A stretch of 64,000 nt of DNA, from NCBI RefSeq assembly GCF_002174125.1, contig NZ_NEXX01000003.1, forward strand, positions 75,749-139,748. Reading direction: 5' to 3'. This DNA comes from Acinetobacter populi. Its GTDB lineage: Bacteria; Pseudomonadota; Gammaproteobacteria; Pseudomonadales; Moraxellaceae. Position numbers and translations under genes: made by a program. The notes under the pieces were generated by a model, which was not told the DNA's origin, did not search any database, and saw only the letters and a list, made by a program, of their open reading frames with translations. This document shows, one piece after another, positions 34,976-45,418 of the stretch (positions are counted from its first letter, which is position 1; every line of letters starts with the position of its first letter).

Positions 34976-35991
34976 GCAACGTCCCCAAGCTCGGTATATT
35001 CACCATATTTTGCAATAAATGCGGGCATCACTTCCATTTCGATGAACTGCTGAAAATCTTGTAATGCCGAACAATGTGCCAATTCCTGACGCAGATACCA
35101 CATCACACGTGGCAAATCCTTAAGATATCCTGATTTACCATCACGCACATAAAGACGCACAAAAATACCCAAAATCTTCAAATGACGCTGAATCGACATG
35201 ATCTCGGCATCCAGTTGAAATTGTGCCAAATCACGATTTTTGCGGGCTTGCTCAGGCAACATGGCATAAAACTCGGCAATCCACTTTTGTACCTGTTGTG
35301 ATGGCCACTGTACATAAGCATCACGTATGATTGAAATTAAATCATAGGTATCTGGTCCAACTACCGCATCCTGAAAATCGATAACACCAAGATCATTTTC
35401 ACCGTCAAGTATCATCAGATTACGACTGTGATAATCGCGATGTACCAACACCTGTGGCTGATGTTCCAGATTTTCAATGATCCATTGATAACTGCGATGT
35501 AATAGCTCTGCATGCTTTTCGGTGACTTCAATTTTTAGATCAGGCAACATCCATTGATCAAATAGACGCATTTCCTGAATAAGTTTCTCTATGCTGTATT
35601 TTGGAAAAATCAGCTGGTCAACCGGAATCGCCTGCAACTGGATAATTTGTTTAAAGGCTTGCAGATAATAAGCATCAACAGTCTGTGCATTTAAAGCATT
35701 GGCGAGCAAATGATCACCAAAATCTTCCAGTAATAAAAATCCCTGCGACAAATCCTGTGCAATAATATGTGGTACACGCGCACCATGCTGTTCCAGATAG
35801 GCTGCGATTTGAACAAAAGGCAGACAATCTTCTTTTTCTGGTGGCGCATCCATCAACATATAGGTTTGATTGGGAAGGTGGATTCTAGCATAGCGTCGAA
35901 AACTTGCATCTCCCGGTAAATATTTGATTTCAAAGGCCTGTTTTTCAATTATTTGTTCTAGCCATTGTTGTACAATCTGTTCTCTTTGCAT
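34972..35991 (-). CDS. amgK: Anomeric MurNAc/GlcNAc kinase AmgK
   Basis: A 339-residue aminoglycoside-phosphotransferase-like kinase. Key motifs are LPGDASFRRYARI at the N-terminus, VLVHRDYHSRNLMIL (catalytic loop) and LGVIDFQDAVVGP (metal Asp). AmgK phosphorylates the anomeric hydroxyl of recycled MurNAc. The gene is divergent from lptD with a gap of about 120 bases, an arrangement also found in pseudomonads. Confidence 0.92.
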   Translation of the reverse strand: MQREQIVQQWLEQIIEKQAFEIKYLPGDASFRRYARIHLPNQTYMLMDAPPEKEDCLPFVQIAAYLEQHGARVPHIIAQDLSQGFLLLEDFGDHLLANALNAQTVDAYYLQAFKQIIQLQAIPVDQLIFPKYSIEKLIQEMRLFDQWMLPDLKIEVTEKHAELLHRSYQWIIENLEHQPQVLVHRDYHSRNLMILDGENDLGVIDFQDAVVGPDTYDLISIIRDAYVQWPSQQVQKWIAEFYAMLPEQARKNRDLAQFQLDAEIMSIQRHLKILGIFVRLYVRDGKSGYLKDLPRVMWYLRQELAHCSALQDFQQFIEMEVMPAFIAKYGEYTELGDVA

Positions 35992-36113
35992 TCACTCACT
36001 ACCTATACTTGCAAAAACACCGCATTATTTGCAGCTATAAGTGTAGTCGTTTCGGATTTTTTTCTCTATGATGCAATGAAAATATTTGCGAAATTATTTG
36101 TGTTGACATTGTT

Positions 36114-38591
36114 ATGATACAACAGCTAAAGAAAAACTCTCTTCTACAAGCAATCCTTGGGCTAATTAGTCTAAGTACTGCGACGCTTGCAATTGCCGAA
36201 AACAATGCACAGGGAAATAATGTACAGTCAGAACAACAAAATTCTGCCCGTAACGCCTATGCAGCTAACTATGCCAAAGGAGAACAGTTTTACCAGCAGT
36301 ATTATTTAACGCCACAGCAACTCGCCGCATCAACACAACAAGGCAATATCAAACCGTCCACGCTCTGTTCGGGAACATGGGTTACACCAATAGGTCAAGA
36401 TAGCAAAGCAGCAAGCGATCCCTCACAAACAACCTCCATCATTGGTGCGGACAAAGGTTATTATGATCCAGCTGGGACATCTTTTTTAGAAGGTAATGTC
36501 ACCATTGATCAAGATGGCCGCAGTATCCGTGCAGACAAAGTTCAACTGGATAATACCCAAACCTATGCCAAAGCCGAAGGCAATGTACAATTGGCACAAG
36601 GCGGTCTTTTTTCCAAAAGCGAGGCAATTACCTATAATTTAAAAGACCAGACAGGCGACTTAAAAGATAGTTTCTATATTAGTGAACAGCAACAAGCGCA
36701 TGGCTACGCAACACAAATCAAAAGAACTGGTGCAAATACTGTCGAACTGGAAAATGCCAGCTTCTCCACCTGTGAACCAAGTGCTAGTCCTGCTTGGCGG
36801 ATTCAGGCAAAAACCATTGAATTAAATCAGGAAACAGGTCGTGGCATTACCAAAGATGCACGATTGTATATCAAAGATGTGCCTGTTCTGCCGATTCCGT
36901 ATTTTAATTTTCCAATTGACGACCGCAGAACCACAGGCTTTTTGACGCCCTCTTTTGGTTATACCAATGATGGTGGCATACAGTTAAGTGTACCTTACTA
37001 CCTCAATCTGGCACCGAATTATGACCTGACTGCAACACCACGTTATCTCGGTGGACGTGGCGTGATGATTGAAGGTGATTTTCGTTATTTAACCGAATCG
37101 TTTGGTGCTGGTAATCTCTGGGGCGGATATTTACCCAGTGATCAGCGTTACGATGATGAAGACCGAAAAGAACTGCATCTGCAACATTTATGGCAAATTG
37201 ATCCGCAATGGCGTACCACACTGGATTTAAACTACGTTTCGGATAAAGACTATTTTACCGATTTGGGCAATTCTCCAAACAGTCAGGATCAGGTGTATCA
37301 GGAAAGAACTTGGGCACTGTATTATGCCAATGGCATTCCCGGTATTACTGCGCAATTAAAAGTGCAAGACTTTCAGACTCTCGACAAGAGCATTGCCGAT
37401 GTAGAACGTCCTTATGCACGTTTACCACAGTTTATTTTTCAATATCAGGGTGGCGACTTTACCGGATTAAGCTATTCATTCCTCAACGATTCAGCTTATT
37501 TTAAAAAGTCACTGGATAACCCGACCGCCGAGATCGCCGAAAAAAATCCTAGCGGAACCAGAATTTATAACGAGGCTTCGGTCAATTATAATTTCCGTAC
37601 ACCGGGTATATTTGTGACACCGACTTTGACTGCCCGCAGCATCAATACTTTTTTTGATCAGGATACGACCAATACCGTCACCGATTCGGTCAATAGTAAT
37701 TCCATCGAAAAATCTGTCGCCGTACCACAATTTACCCTTGATGCAGGCATGATTTTTGAAAAAGAAGGCAGTGTTTTACAAACCTTGAGTCCGCGCATTT
37801 TCTATGCCTATGCGCCCTATAAAAATCAGAGCAGTTTTCCAAATTTTGACAGTGCATCTGCCTCTTTAAGCTATGATCAATTATTTAGTCCTTATCGCTT
37901 TTATGGTCACGATCGTCTGGAAGACAACAATTTTGCCTCACTTGGTCTGACTTATCGCTTATATGATCAGATTGGTCTGGAACGCTTGCGAGCCAGTATT
38001 GGTCAAAGCTATTATTTTGCCGATCGTAGAGTTCAGCTCAATGAAACCGATCAGGTGGCAACCTCCAGTCGTACCGGTCCGGTGGTAACAGTCTCAAGCC
38101 AATTGAGCAATACCATTAATGTGGTCGGCAATGCGGCATGGCTCTCCAATGGTAAAAGTGCTTTAAATAATGTGTCATTAAATTATGCTGATGAAAAAGG
38201 CCGCTTATACAATCTTGGATATTATCACCGCCGTGAAGTCAGCGATCAGGGTCAACAACCTTATCAACAAGTTGCGACCTCTTTTATACAACCAATTAAC
38301 AACAATTGGCGTATTTTAGGCCATGTACAATACGACATTGATAATGATCTTACGCGTGAAGTTCTGGTTGGGCTAAATTATGAATCTTGCTGCTGGGGCA
38401 TATCTGTATATGGTCGCTCATATTATAATGACTTGGATGATCCAACCGCTTCAGATATATCACCCAAACGGGCAGTTATGGCAGAATTCTCACTTAAAGG
38501 TTTAGGTGGTCTGTCTGGTAAACTTACCTCTTTACTTGAAAATCGTGTGATCGGTTTTGATCATGTCAACCAAAATTGGACTCAACGTTAA
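36114..38591 (+). CDS. lptD: LPS-assembly outer membrane protein LptD
   Basis: An 825-residue outer-membrane protein that inserts LPS in the outer leaflet together with LptE. Signal peptide to about ATLAIAENN; an OstA beta-jellyroll (about 115-260) with GNVTIDQDGRSIRADK; then a large C-terminal barrel. Conserved Cys residues are visible in STLCSGTW, FSTCEPSASPAW and YESCCWGISV, supporting the interdomain disulfides. Followed directly by surA, the chaperone needed for its assembly. Confidence 0.95.
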   Translation: MIQQLKKNSLLQAILGLISLSTATLAIAENNAQGNNVQSEQQNSARNAYAANYAKGEQFYQQYYLTPQQLAASTQQGNIKPSTLCSGTWVTPIGQDSKAASDPSQTTSIIGADKGYYDPAGTSFLEGNVTIDQDGRSIRADKVQLDNTQTYAKAEGNVQLAQGGLFSKSEAITYNLKDQTGDLKDSFYISEQQQAHGYATQIKRTGANTVELENASFSTCEPSASPAWRIQAKTIELNQETGRGITKDARLYIKDVPVLPIPYFNFPIDDRRTTGFLTPSFGYTNDGGIQLSVPYYLNLAPNYDLTATPRYLGGRGVMIEGDFRYLTESFGAGNLWGGYLPSDQRYDDEDRKELHLQHLWQIDPQWRTTLDLNYVSDKDYFTDLGNSPNSQDQVYQERTWALYYANGIPGITAQLKVQDFQTLDKSIADVERPYARLPQFIFQYQGGDFTGLSYSFLNDSAYFKKSLDNPTAEIAEKNPSGTRIYNEASVNYNFRTPGIFVTPTLTARSINTFFDQDTTNTVTDSVNSNSIEKSVAVPQFTLDAGMIFEKEGSVLQTLSPRIFYAYAPYKNQSSFPNFDSASASLSYDQLFSPYRFYGHDRLEDNNFASLGLTYRLYDQIGLERLRASIGQSYYFADRRVQLNETDQVATSSRTGPVVTVSSQLSNTINVVGNAAWLSNGKSALNNVSLNYADEKGRLYNLGYYHRREVSDQGQQPYQQVATSFIQPINNNWRILGHVQYDIDNDLTREVLVGLNYESCCWGISVYGRSYYNDLDDPTASDISPKRAVMAEFSLKGLGGLSGKLTSLLENRVIGFDHVNQNWTQR

Positions 38592-38606
38592 ATGAATGGC
38601 CATATT

Positions 38607-39908
38607 ATGTTAAAAATGTTTCGCAATACGACACTGGCAGTTGCATTATTCGCTACATCACAGCTTTATGCAGCACAAGTGGTTGATCAAGTCGTTGCTG
38701 TTGTCGATAGCAGTGTCATTTTAAAAAGCGATTTGGATCAGGCTGTGGATGTTGTGAGACAACAATTACAACAACAAGGACAAACTGTCCCACCAGAACA
38801 GATTCTACGTAAAAATGTGCTTGATCAGTTGATCTTGCGTCAGGTACAGGTTGAACAAGTCAAACGTTTTGGCATCCAGCCCGATCCGGAAGCATTAAAC
38901 AATGCAGTGTCTGCCATTGCAAAACAGGAAGGTTATTCTTCACTTGAGGCATTCCAGCAACACGTGGATAGCACTGGTGCAGGACGATATGCCCTGCTAC
39001 GTGAACAGGTTGCAGAAGACTTAAATGTCACTCGCTTACGCCAGCAGCAAGTCATGTCACGTATCAAAATTTCTGATCGTGACGTCGATAACTTTTTAAA
39101 ATCACCACAAGGTCAGGCTGTATTAGGTAGTCAGGTACGTACCCTGCATGTACGTATTGCACCAAAATCTGCAAACACAACGACCGAAGAAGTGAGCAAT
39201 GTGGCAGCACAAGTCAAACAAGCTTTAAATGGCAGTGATGATGTGCAAGCCATTGCCAAACAATTTAGCAATGACAAGGTGGATGTTCAAGGTATCGACA
39301 TGGGCTTTAGAGCACTGGCAGATATTCCGGCCGACCTCGCTGCCCGCGTCAGTGGTCTGGAGATTGGTCAAACCACCGATCTTATCCCTGCCAATGATGG
39401 TTTGCATGTGCTCAAATTACTTGAACGTAAAGCTGATGATAAGAAGGCGCTGGTAAATCAATATTCTACTCGCCACATCTTGATTCAGCCATCGGAAGTC
39501 ATTAGTCCCGAAGATGCCAAACAACGTATCGATCAAATCTATCAACGCTTACAACAAGGTGCGGATTTTTCCGAACTGGCTGCCACCTATTCAGCCGATC
39601 CGGGATCAGCACGTAATGGTGGTAGTTTGGGCTGGGTAACACCGGGTGTCATGGTGCCAGAATTTGAAACAGTAATGAAAAATACACCGGTTGGACAAAT
39701 CAGCCAACCTTTCCAGACACAATATGGCTGGCATATTCTAAAAGTGGAAGATACCCGTCAGGTCGACATGACCAATGAATACCAACGTCGTATGGCAAGA
39801 CAGATTTTAGGCGAACGTCAGTTTGATGCAGAAGTTGATGGCTGGTTACGTGAAATCCGTGCCAATGCCTATGTTGATATCAAAGACCCTGCTTTAAAAG
39901 ACGACTAA
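38607..39908 (+). CDS. surA: Periplasmic chaperone and peptidyl-prolyl isomerase SurA
   Basis: A 433-residue periplasmic chaperone for outer-membrane proteins. Signal peptide ends LYAA before QVVDQVVAVVDSSVILKSDLDQA. The N-terminal SurA domain is followed by two parvulin domains, the first more divergent and the second well conserved (RHILIQPSEV through GWHILKVED). I prefer the ATG at 38607, which gives a normal signal peptide; an ATG at 38592 directly after the lptD stop would add five residues. Likely cotranscribed with lptD. Confidence 0.94.
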   Translation: MLKMFRNTTLAVALFATSQLYAAQVVDQVVAVVDSSVILKSDLDQAVDVVRQQLQQQGQTVPPEQILRKNVLDQLILRQVQVEQVKRFGIQPDPEALNNAVSAIAKQEGYSSLEAFQQHVDSTGAGRYALLREQVAEDLNVTRLRQQQVMSRIKISDRDVDNFLKSPQGQAVLGSQVRTLHVRIAPKSANTTTEEVSNVAAQVKQALNGSDDVQAIAKQFSNDKVDVQGIDMGFRALADIPADLAARVSGLEIGQTTDLIPANDGLHVLKLLERKADDKKALVNQYSTRHILIQPSEVISPEDAKQRIDQIYQRLQQGADFSELAATYSADPGSARNGGSLGWVTPGVMVPEFETVMKNTPVGQISQPFQTQYGWHILKVEDTRQVDMTNEYQRRMARQILGERQFDAEVDGWLREIRANAYVDIKDPALKDD

Positions 39909-39994
39909 AACGGTAACTTTGACAGAATTTGATCAAGCTTGATTGCTATTCAACAAGCAAAATATGATCAACTCATCACAAATGCTTACGCATC

Positions 39995-40022
39995 AAAACC
40001 AAATCTTCGGATTTGGTTTTTT
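39995..40022 (+). terminator. Intrinsic terminator after surA
   Basis: AAAACCAAATC / GATTTGGTTTT closes a UUCG-type tetraloop and is followed by a T-run. This is a very stable stem and should end the lptD-surA transcript. Confidence 0.9.
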
Positions 40023-40076
40023 ATTGATAAAATTTAGATAGATATAATCTAAGAATTAATTTTAAGATTGGCTAAA

Positions 40077-40175
40077 ATGCCTTCGGATGAGAATTTACAT
40101 GGCAAAAAGCCGCTTAAAATCTTAAGAAGCCATGCCAGTCGTGCTAAACTTCCTACACAAATTTCTAACCGTTAA
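40077..40175 (+). CDS. Possible 32-codon basic small ORF upstream of dnaE
   Basis: An uninterrupted ATG-to-TAA frame of 32 codons (MPSDENLHGKKPLKILRSHA and then 12 more, Lys/Arg-rich) fills the gap between the surA terminator and dnaE. No clear Shine-Dalgarno is visible and I recognise no family. It could be a real small protein, a dnaE leader, or chance. It ends 24 bases before the dnaE ATG. Confidence 0.25.
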   Translation: MPSDENLHGKKPLKILRSHASRAKLPTQISNR

Positions 40176-40199
40176 TCCAGATTGAGTGTAATAGAAACG

Positions 40200-43100
40200 A
40201 TGAATCAATTTGTCCATTTAGGTATTCATAGCGAATATTCCATTACCGACTCCATTATTCGGATACCTGATTTGGTCAAAGCTGCATCAGCAGAAAAAAT
40301 GCCTGCACTGGCATTAACGGACCTCTCCAATCTACATGCCGCTGTTAAATTCTATAAAGCCTGCCTGAATAAAGGCATTAAGCCAATTTTTGGTAGCGAT
40401 CTTAGAATCATTGATGAACAGCACCGTATTACCCTGTTGGCAATGAATAATCATGGCTGGCGTAATCTAACCGAACTGGTATCCAAAGGATTTACCGAAG
40501 GATTAAAACTTGATATTCCGATTGTCGATAAAACATGGATTTTTAATCAATCGGATGATCTGATTGCATTGCTTGGTATCAATAGTGATGTCGGTCAGGC
40601 GCTATGTTCATCCAATCCGCAAAAAGCACAGCCTTTGCTTGAAGAATGGATTGAACATTTTGGTGATCGTGTGTACTTTGCCATCACCCGTACTGGTCGC
40701 CCAAATGAAGAATTATTTATCCAGCAAGCCTGTAAACTTGCCCAAAATTATAAAATCGGCATTGTCGCGCACAATGATCTACGCTTTATCAAACAGGAAG
40801 ATTTTGAAGCGCATGAAGCCCGTGTCTGTATTGCCGAAGGTTATGTACTCGGCGATGACCGTCGGCCACGCACCTATAGTGATCAGCAATACTTTAAAAC
40901 CGCAGTAGAAATGCAGCAACTGTTTACTGATCTGCCACATGCCATTGCCAATAGCGTTTATATCGCTCAGCGTTGTACGGTTAGTTTAACTTTAGGCGAA
41001 AATTTCCTACCCGACTATCCAATTCCACCTGAATTTACCACAGACACCTATTTTGCCCATATTTCCCGAGAAGGATTGGAAGAACGCCTGAATTATCTAT
41101 ATCCGGTCGAAAAACGTGATGAACACTGGCCGGAAAAACGCAAAAAATACGATGAACGTCTGCAATACGAAATTGATATTATCCTTAAAATGGGATTCCC
41201 CGGCTATTTCCTTATCGTGATGGACTTTATCCAGTGGGCAAAAAATAATGGCGTACCAGTTGGCCCAGGTCGTGGTTCGGGTGCAGGTTCGCTAGTCGCC
41301 TATAGCTTAAAAATTACTGACCTTGATCCACTGCGTTACGACTTACTGTTTGAACGATTCCTGAATCCAGAACGTGTTTCCATGCCTGACTTTGACGTGG
41401 ATTTCTGTATTGCCGGACGTGACCGTGTCATTGATTATGTATCCCGTCATTATGGCCGGGAAGCAGTATCGCAAATTGCCACCTTCGGTACCATGGCAGC
41501 AAAAGGTGCTATTCGTGATGTGGCTCGTGTACTGGGTAAATCCTATGGTTTAGCCGATAAAATTTCTAAACTGGTGCCCACCAAGCCCTTGGGTGTTGAT
41601 CTGGCCACGGCGCTAGAAATGGAGCCGCAACTCAAGGATATGGTCACCAATCCATCCAATCCTGAATATGATGATGCTGCTGAAATCTGGGAAATGGCAC
41701 TTAAACTTGAAGGTATCACCCGTAATACCGGTAAACATGCCGGTGGTGTTTTGATTTCCCCGGGGAAAATCACCGATTATTCCGCAGTAAGCTGTGAGGC
41801 AGATGGTAGTGGACGCGTTAGTCAGTTTGATAAAGATGATGTAGAAGCCGTCGGTCTGGTTAAATTCGACTTTCTGGGCTTGCGTAACCTGACTGTCATT
41901 GAAGATGCAGTACAGAACATCAATAAACGCCTGCCCGCAGACCAACAAGTGGATATTTCCCATATTCCACTTGAAGATCCCGACGCCTATCAAATTTTTG
42001 CCAGTGCCAATACTACTGCGGTATTCCAGTTTGAATCCGTCGGCATGAAACGCATGCTGAAAGAGGCACGGCCAAGCAAGTTTGAAGAAATTATTGCCTT
42101 CGTATCGTTATATCGTCCCGGACCAATGGATCTAATCCCCGACTTTATCCATCGGATGCATGGCGGCGAATTTGAATATCTGCACCCTTTACTTGAAGGT
42201 GTGCTGGAACCGACCTATGGCATCATGGTGTATCAGGAACAGGTGATGCAGGCCGCACAGTATTGTGCAGGTTATACACTGGGCGGTGCAGACTTACTGC
42301 GCCGTGCCATGGGAAAAAAGAAAGTTGAAGAAATGGTGAAACATCGCCAAATCTTTATTGAAGGTGCAGCCAAGAAGAATATTGATGAAGCCACAGCCAA
42401 CCATATTTTCGACTATATGGAAAAATTCGCAGGTTATGGTTTCAACAAATCACATGCTGCGGCATATGCACTGGTGGCCTATCATACTGCATGGCTAAAA
42501 GCCCATTACCCTGCTGAGTTTATGGCGGCGGTGATGTCCTCGGAAATGCAAAATACCGATAATGTGGTCTTTCTAATTGACGATTGTCGTAGTAATCATC
42601 TTGAGGTTTTACCACCTTCTATCAACATGTCGGATTATCGCTTTAAAGCCATTAAACCCGACACCATTGTCTACGGACTTGGTGCAATCAAAGGTGTAGG
42701 TGAACAGGCGATGCAGTCGGTAATCGACTCACGTCAACAGGATGGAGAATTTAAAGATTTATTCGATTTTTGTCACCGCATTGATCTGAAAAAGATCAAT
42801 AAACGCACGTTGGAAGCCCTGATTCGGGCTGGTGCAATGGATTGTCTGGGAATAGAGCGTTCAACATTGATGGCACAATTGCCAGAAGCAGTTCAGGCAG
42901 CCGAACAAGCACGAAATAACCGTGAAACCGGTATTATGGACTTATTTGGTGAAGTCGAAGAAGTTCAGCGAAAACCTGTAAAACCGGTCAAACCCTGGAG
43001 TGATGAAGTTCGCCTCAAAGGTGAAAAAGATACGCTGGGACTCTATCTCACCGGACATCCAATCGATGTCTATCGAGATGAGTTGAAGTGCTTTATTCCA

Positions 43101-43790
43101 CATCCCCTCAATGCAGTGACTGCAACCCGTCGTGGCGTGACCACAGTCTTTACCGGACTAATACTTGATGTTGCCCACTTTCCCAATCGAACATTGATCA
43201 CGCTTGATGATGGGACAGCCCGACTGGAAGTCTCAACCAACCGTGAACGTTATGAACGCTTTAAAGATATTCTTCAGGTTGATAAAGTCATTATCATAGA
43301 AGGCGAAGTATATGAGCGTGAAGGGTTTGATCGCCCAATGGGACGCTTAAGCAAGGCCTTTACCCTGAATGAAATTCGGCAAAAACGGGCACAAGCCATT
43401 TATATCCAGTTTGATCAGCAGGATTTACCCCGCAATCTTGCCAAAGAGTTGAAGCACGCCATTGCTGATTTTATCAATATAGATCAGCAGGTACATATTC
43501 CAGTACGATTAAAACTTAACTTTGAATTTGCAGAATTTGAATTGCATCCAAATGATGAGTGGTGCGTCTATCCATGTGATGAACTGATGTTTAGACTGAG
43601 GGAAAGCATTGGGAAGGAACATATTCGAGTAGATTACAAAGTCAAATCCAAAGCTGTGCAAATCGTTGAATCAAATTATCGTTTGCAGGATGTCAAACCA
43701 CTTAAAAATCCCAATCCAGATATCGATCCAGAAGGCATGTTGAAGGATGATTCTACTTATCATCTTGACGATTATGCCCAGTATTCTTAA
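40200..43790 (+). CDS. dnaE: DNA polymerase III alpha subunit DnaE
   Basis: A 1196-residue replicative polymerase. An N-terminal PHP domain (HLGIHSEYSITDS onward, to about 270) is followed by the polymerase core with catalytic Asp399 and Asp401 in MPDFDVDFC and the third Asp in VKFDFLGLRNL. The helix-hairpin-helix region reads FKDLFDFCHRIDLKKINKRT, and MDLFGE near residue 917 corresponds to the clamp-binding motif. An OB fold and tau-binding tail complete it. I prefer the ATG at 40200, which gives the usual MNQFVHLGIHSEYS start; a TTG at 40182 is also in frame. Confidence 0.96.
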   Translation: MNQFVHLGIHSEYSITDSIIRIPDLVKAASAEKMPALALTDLSNLHAAVKFYKACLNKGIKPIFGSDLRIIDEQHRITLLAMNNHGWRNLTELVSKGFTEGLKLDIPIVDKTWIFNQSDDLIALLGINSDVGQALCSSNPQKAQPLLEEWIEHFGDRVYFAITRTGRPNEELFIQQACKLAQNYKIGIVAHNDLRFIKQEDFEAHEARVCIAEGYVLGDDRRPRTYSDQQYFKTAVEMQQLFTDLPHAIANSVYIAQRCTVSLTLGENFLPDYPIPPEFTTDTYFAHISREGLEERLNYLYPVEKRDEHWPEKRKKYDERLQYEIDIILKMGFPGYFLIVMDFIQWAKNNGVPVGPGRGSGAGSLVAYSLKITDLDPLRYDLLFERFLNPERVSMPDFDVDFCIAGRDRVIDYVSRHYGREAVSQIATFGTMAAKGAIRDVARVLGKSYGLADKISKLVPTKPLGVDLATALEMEPQLKDMVTNPSNPEYDDAAEIWEMALKLEGITRNTGKHAGGVLISPGKITDYSAVSCEADGSGRVSQFDKDDVEAVGLVKFDFLGLRNLTVIEDAVQNINKRLPADQQVDISHIPLEDPDAYQIFASANTTAVFQFESVGMKRMLKEARPSKFEEIIAFVSLYRPGPMDLIPDFIHRMHGGEFEYLHPLLEGVLEPTYGIMVYQEQVMQAAQYCAGYTLGGADLLRRAMGKKKVEEMVKHRQIFIEGAAKKNIDEATANHIFDYMEKFAGYGFNKSHAAAYALVAYHTAWLKAHYPAEFMAAVMSSEMQNTDNVVFLIDDCRSNHLEVLPPSINMSDYRFKAIKPDTIVYGLGAIKGVGEQAMQSVIDSRQQDGEFKDLFDFCHRIDLKKINKRTLEALIRAGAMDCLGIERSTLMAQLPEAVQAAEQARNNRETGIMDLFGEVEEVQRKPVKPVKPWSDEVRLKGEKDTLGLYLTGHPIDVYRDELKCFIPHPLNAVTATRRGVTTVFTGLILDVAHFPNRTLITLDDGTARLEVSTNRERYERFKDILQVDKVIIIEGEVYEREGFDRPMGRLSKAFTLNEIRQKRAQAIYIQFDQQDLPRNLAKELKHAIADFINIDQQVHIPVRLKLNFEFAEFELHPNDEWCVYPCDELMFRLRESIGKEHIRVDYKVKSKAVQIVESNYRLQDVKPLKNPNPDIDPEGMLKDDSTYHLDDYAQYS

Positions 43791-43823
43791 GGTCTGTTAA
43801 CATTTCATCAATGAATTGACCAT

Positions 43824-43855
43824 AAAAAATGCTGCCTGATCCAGTCAGACAGCAT
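43824..43855 (-). terminator. Terminator for the RcnB-like gene
   Basis: ATGCTGCCTGA pairs imperfectly with TCAGACAGCAT (one mismatch, 5-base loop). On the minus strand the stem is followed by a T-run (43824-43828 read as A on plus), so it serves the RcnB-like gene and perhaps dnaE. Confidence 0.7.
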
Positions 43856-43886
43856 AATGTTTCCGCTTCTTGTGAAAACTGCTAGA

Positions 43887-44324
43887 TTAATAATGGTTAC
43901 CCATAAAAATTGTGGTGATATTGCTTGTTGCGATTGCAACCAAGACATAGTCCCCATTCACTTCAAGCCATCGATGGCCTTTAGGCGGTTGTGGTAAATT
44001 GCGGCTTTGCCAATCATTTACATAATGGCTCTGACCTCTGTATTCCTGTGGTACAGCTTGTCCTCGGCGCCAATCTTCAGATGGTCGCGGTCCGTTATTT
44101 CTATTTTGAACTTGCTGGTTAGGACCATTATACCCTTGTGGGTTACCGCGTTGCTCCTGATCGTGTCTATGCTGATCATTTGATGGTCCCGGACCGTAAT
44201 TTTGTTGATTCTGATTATTTCTTTGTTGATCCGGACCAAAATCTCCCGGCGCAGCAATAGAAAGCATACTTGTGGAAAGCATCGTAGCTGCCAGTATGGC
44301 AGTGAAAGTTTTATTTTTGAACAT
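43887..44324 (-). CDS. RcnB family periplasmic protein
   Basis: A 145-residue exported protein. The signal peptide ends about MLSIAA. A middle stretch of about 75 residues is extremely rich in Asn, Gln, Gly, Pro and His and is probably disordered. The C-terminal RcnB-type domain contains QYRGQSHYVNDW-like sequence and LPQPPKGHRWLEVNGDYVLVAI. E. coli RcnB affects nickel/cobalt homeostasis, but most family members are uncharacterised. It is monocistronic. Confidence 0.75.
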   Translation of the reverse strand: MFKNKTFTAILAATMLSTSMLSIAAPGDFGPDQQRNNQNQQNYGPGPSNDQHRHDQEQRGNPQGYNGPNQQVQNRNNGPRPSEDWRRGQAVPQEYRGQSHYVNDWQSRNLPQPPKGHRWLEVNGDYVLVAIATSNITTIFMGNHY

Positions 44325-44584
44325 AGGTAACTCCTTCTTTATGAGATATATTCAAACAGTAAAGCATAGGTAAAATATGAATGAATTGAATCGTTATGTA
44401 ACGCCTACCCTATATTATGCTCTTAATTCAGGCAAAGTTTTATACACCAACACCATTGATACGGTATTCCCATATCAAAAAATTAGCTAAAAATGACGTT
44501 TTATAAAATTTATTCTGCAATTCATTAAAATTATGTTCAGAAACTTATATAATCAATTCACTTATTTTCATTAATCAATATTGA

Positions 44585-45418
44585 ATGTCCACCACCTCTA
44601 ATCCTGTAAGTCTAAATCAAATCCGTATCGTCATGGTTAATACCACCCTGCCTGCTAATATTGGGGCAGCATTACGTGCAATGAAAACCATGGGACTCCA
44701 GCATCTTGTGCTGGTCAATCCAAAAACCTTTCCACATCCTGATATCGATGCACTTGCTGCCGGTGCAAGTGATCTAATCGCACAGATTAAAGTTGTTGAT
44801 ACACTGGAACAGGCGATTGCGGACTGCCACCTTGTGTTTGGTACCAGCGCCCGCAGTCGTACTATTCCATGGCCCTTACTGGATGTACGCCCCGCAGCAC
44901 AAGAAATTATTCAAGCATCACAAAAACAGCAAAATATCGCGGTATTGTTTGGTCGTGAAGATCGTGGATTAACCAATGAAGAACTGGCATTAGCCAATTA
45001 TCATTTAACCATTCCAGTCAATCCAGATTATGGCGTGCTCAATGTCGCACAGGCTATTCAGGTGGTATGTTATGAATTGCGTATGGCGGCTTTGACTGAT
45101 CTGCCTGCTATTCAATCTGAAACTATGCCCTTGGTACAAAATCAATCCATGCAATGGGATGAACCACTGGTAACACAACATCAAATGCAGCAGTTTTATC
45201 CTCATCTCGAACAAACATTAATCGATATTGATTTCCTTGATGAAAAAAATCCGAGATTATTGCCTTTGCGCTTGCGTCGCCTGTTTGGACGCATACAATT
45301 AGACCGGATGGAATACCATTTATTGCGTGGCGTCTTTACCCGAGTACAAGCACTAGCAAAAGGTACATGGCATCCACCAAAACAAAAAAATACGCACGGA
45401 GAGCAATCAGATGTTTAA
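44585..45418 (+). CDS. trmJ: tRNA (cytidine/uridine-2'-O)-methyltransferase TrmJ
   Basis: A 277-residue SPOUT methyltransferase acting on tRNA position 32. It has [44 protein letters not shown] and the knot-forming [14 protein letters not shown]. The C-terminal extension, which dimerises and binds tRNA, runs from about 170. Overlaps cysE by 8 bases; trmJ-cysE(-isc) adjacency is common. Confidence 0.93.
   Translation: MSTTSNPVSLNQIRIVMVNTTLPANIGAALRAMKTMGLQHLVLVNPKTFPHPDIDALAAGASDLIAQIKVVDTLEQAIADCHLVFGTSARSRTIPWPLLDVRPAAQEIIQASQKQQNIAVLFGREDRGLTNEELALANYHLTIPVNPDYGVLNVAQAIQVVCYELRMAALTDLPAIQSETMPLVQNQSMQWDEPLVTQHQMQQFYPHLEQTLIDIDFLDEKNPRLLPLRLRRLFGRIQLDRMEYHLLRGVFTRVQALAKGTWHPPKQKNTHGEQSDV

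Noticed and set aside
43924..44300. Tandem repeat in the Asn/Gln/Gly-rich part of the RcnB-like gene
   Set aside because: The composition is biased, but no regular repeat unit could be defined.
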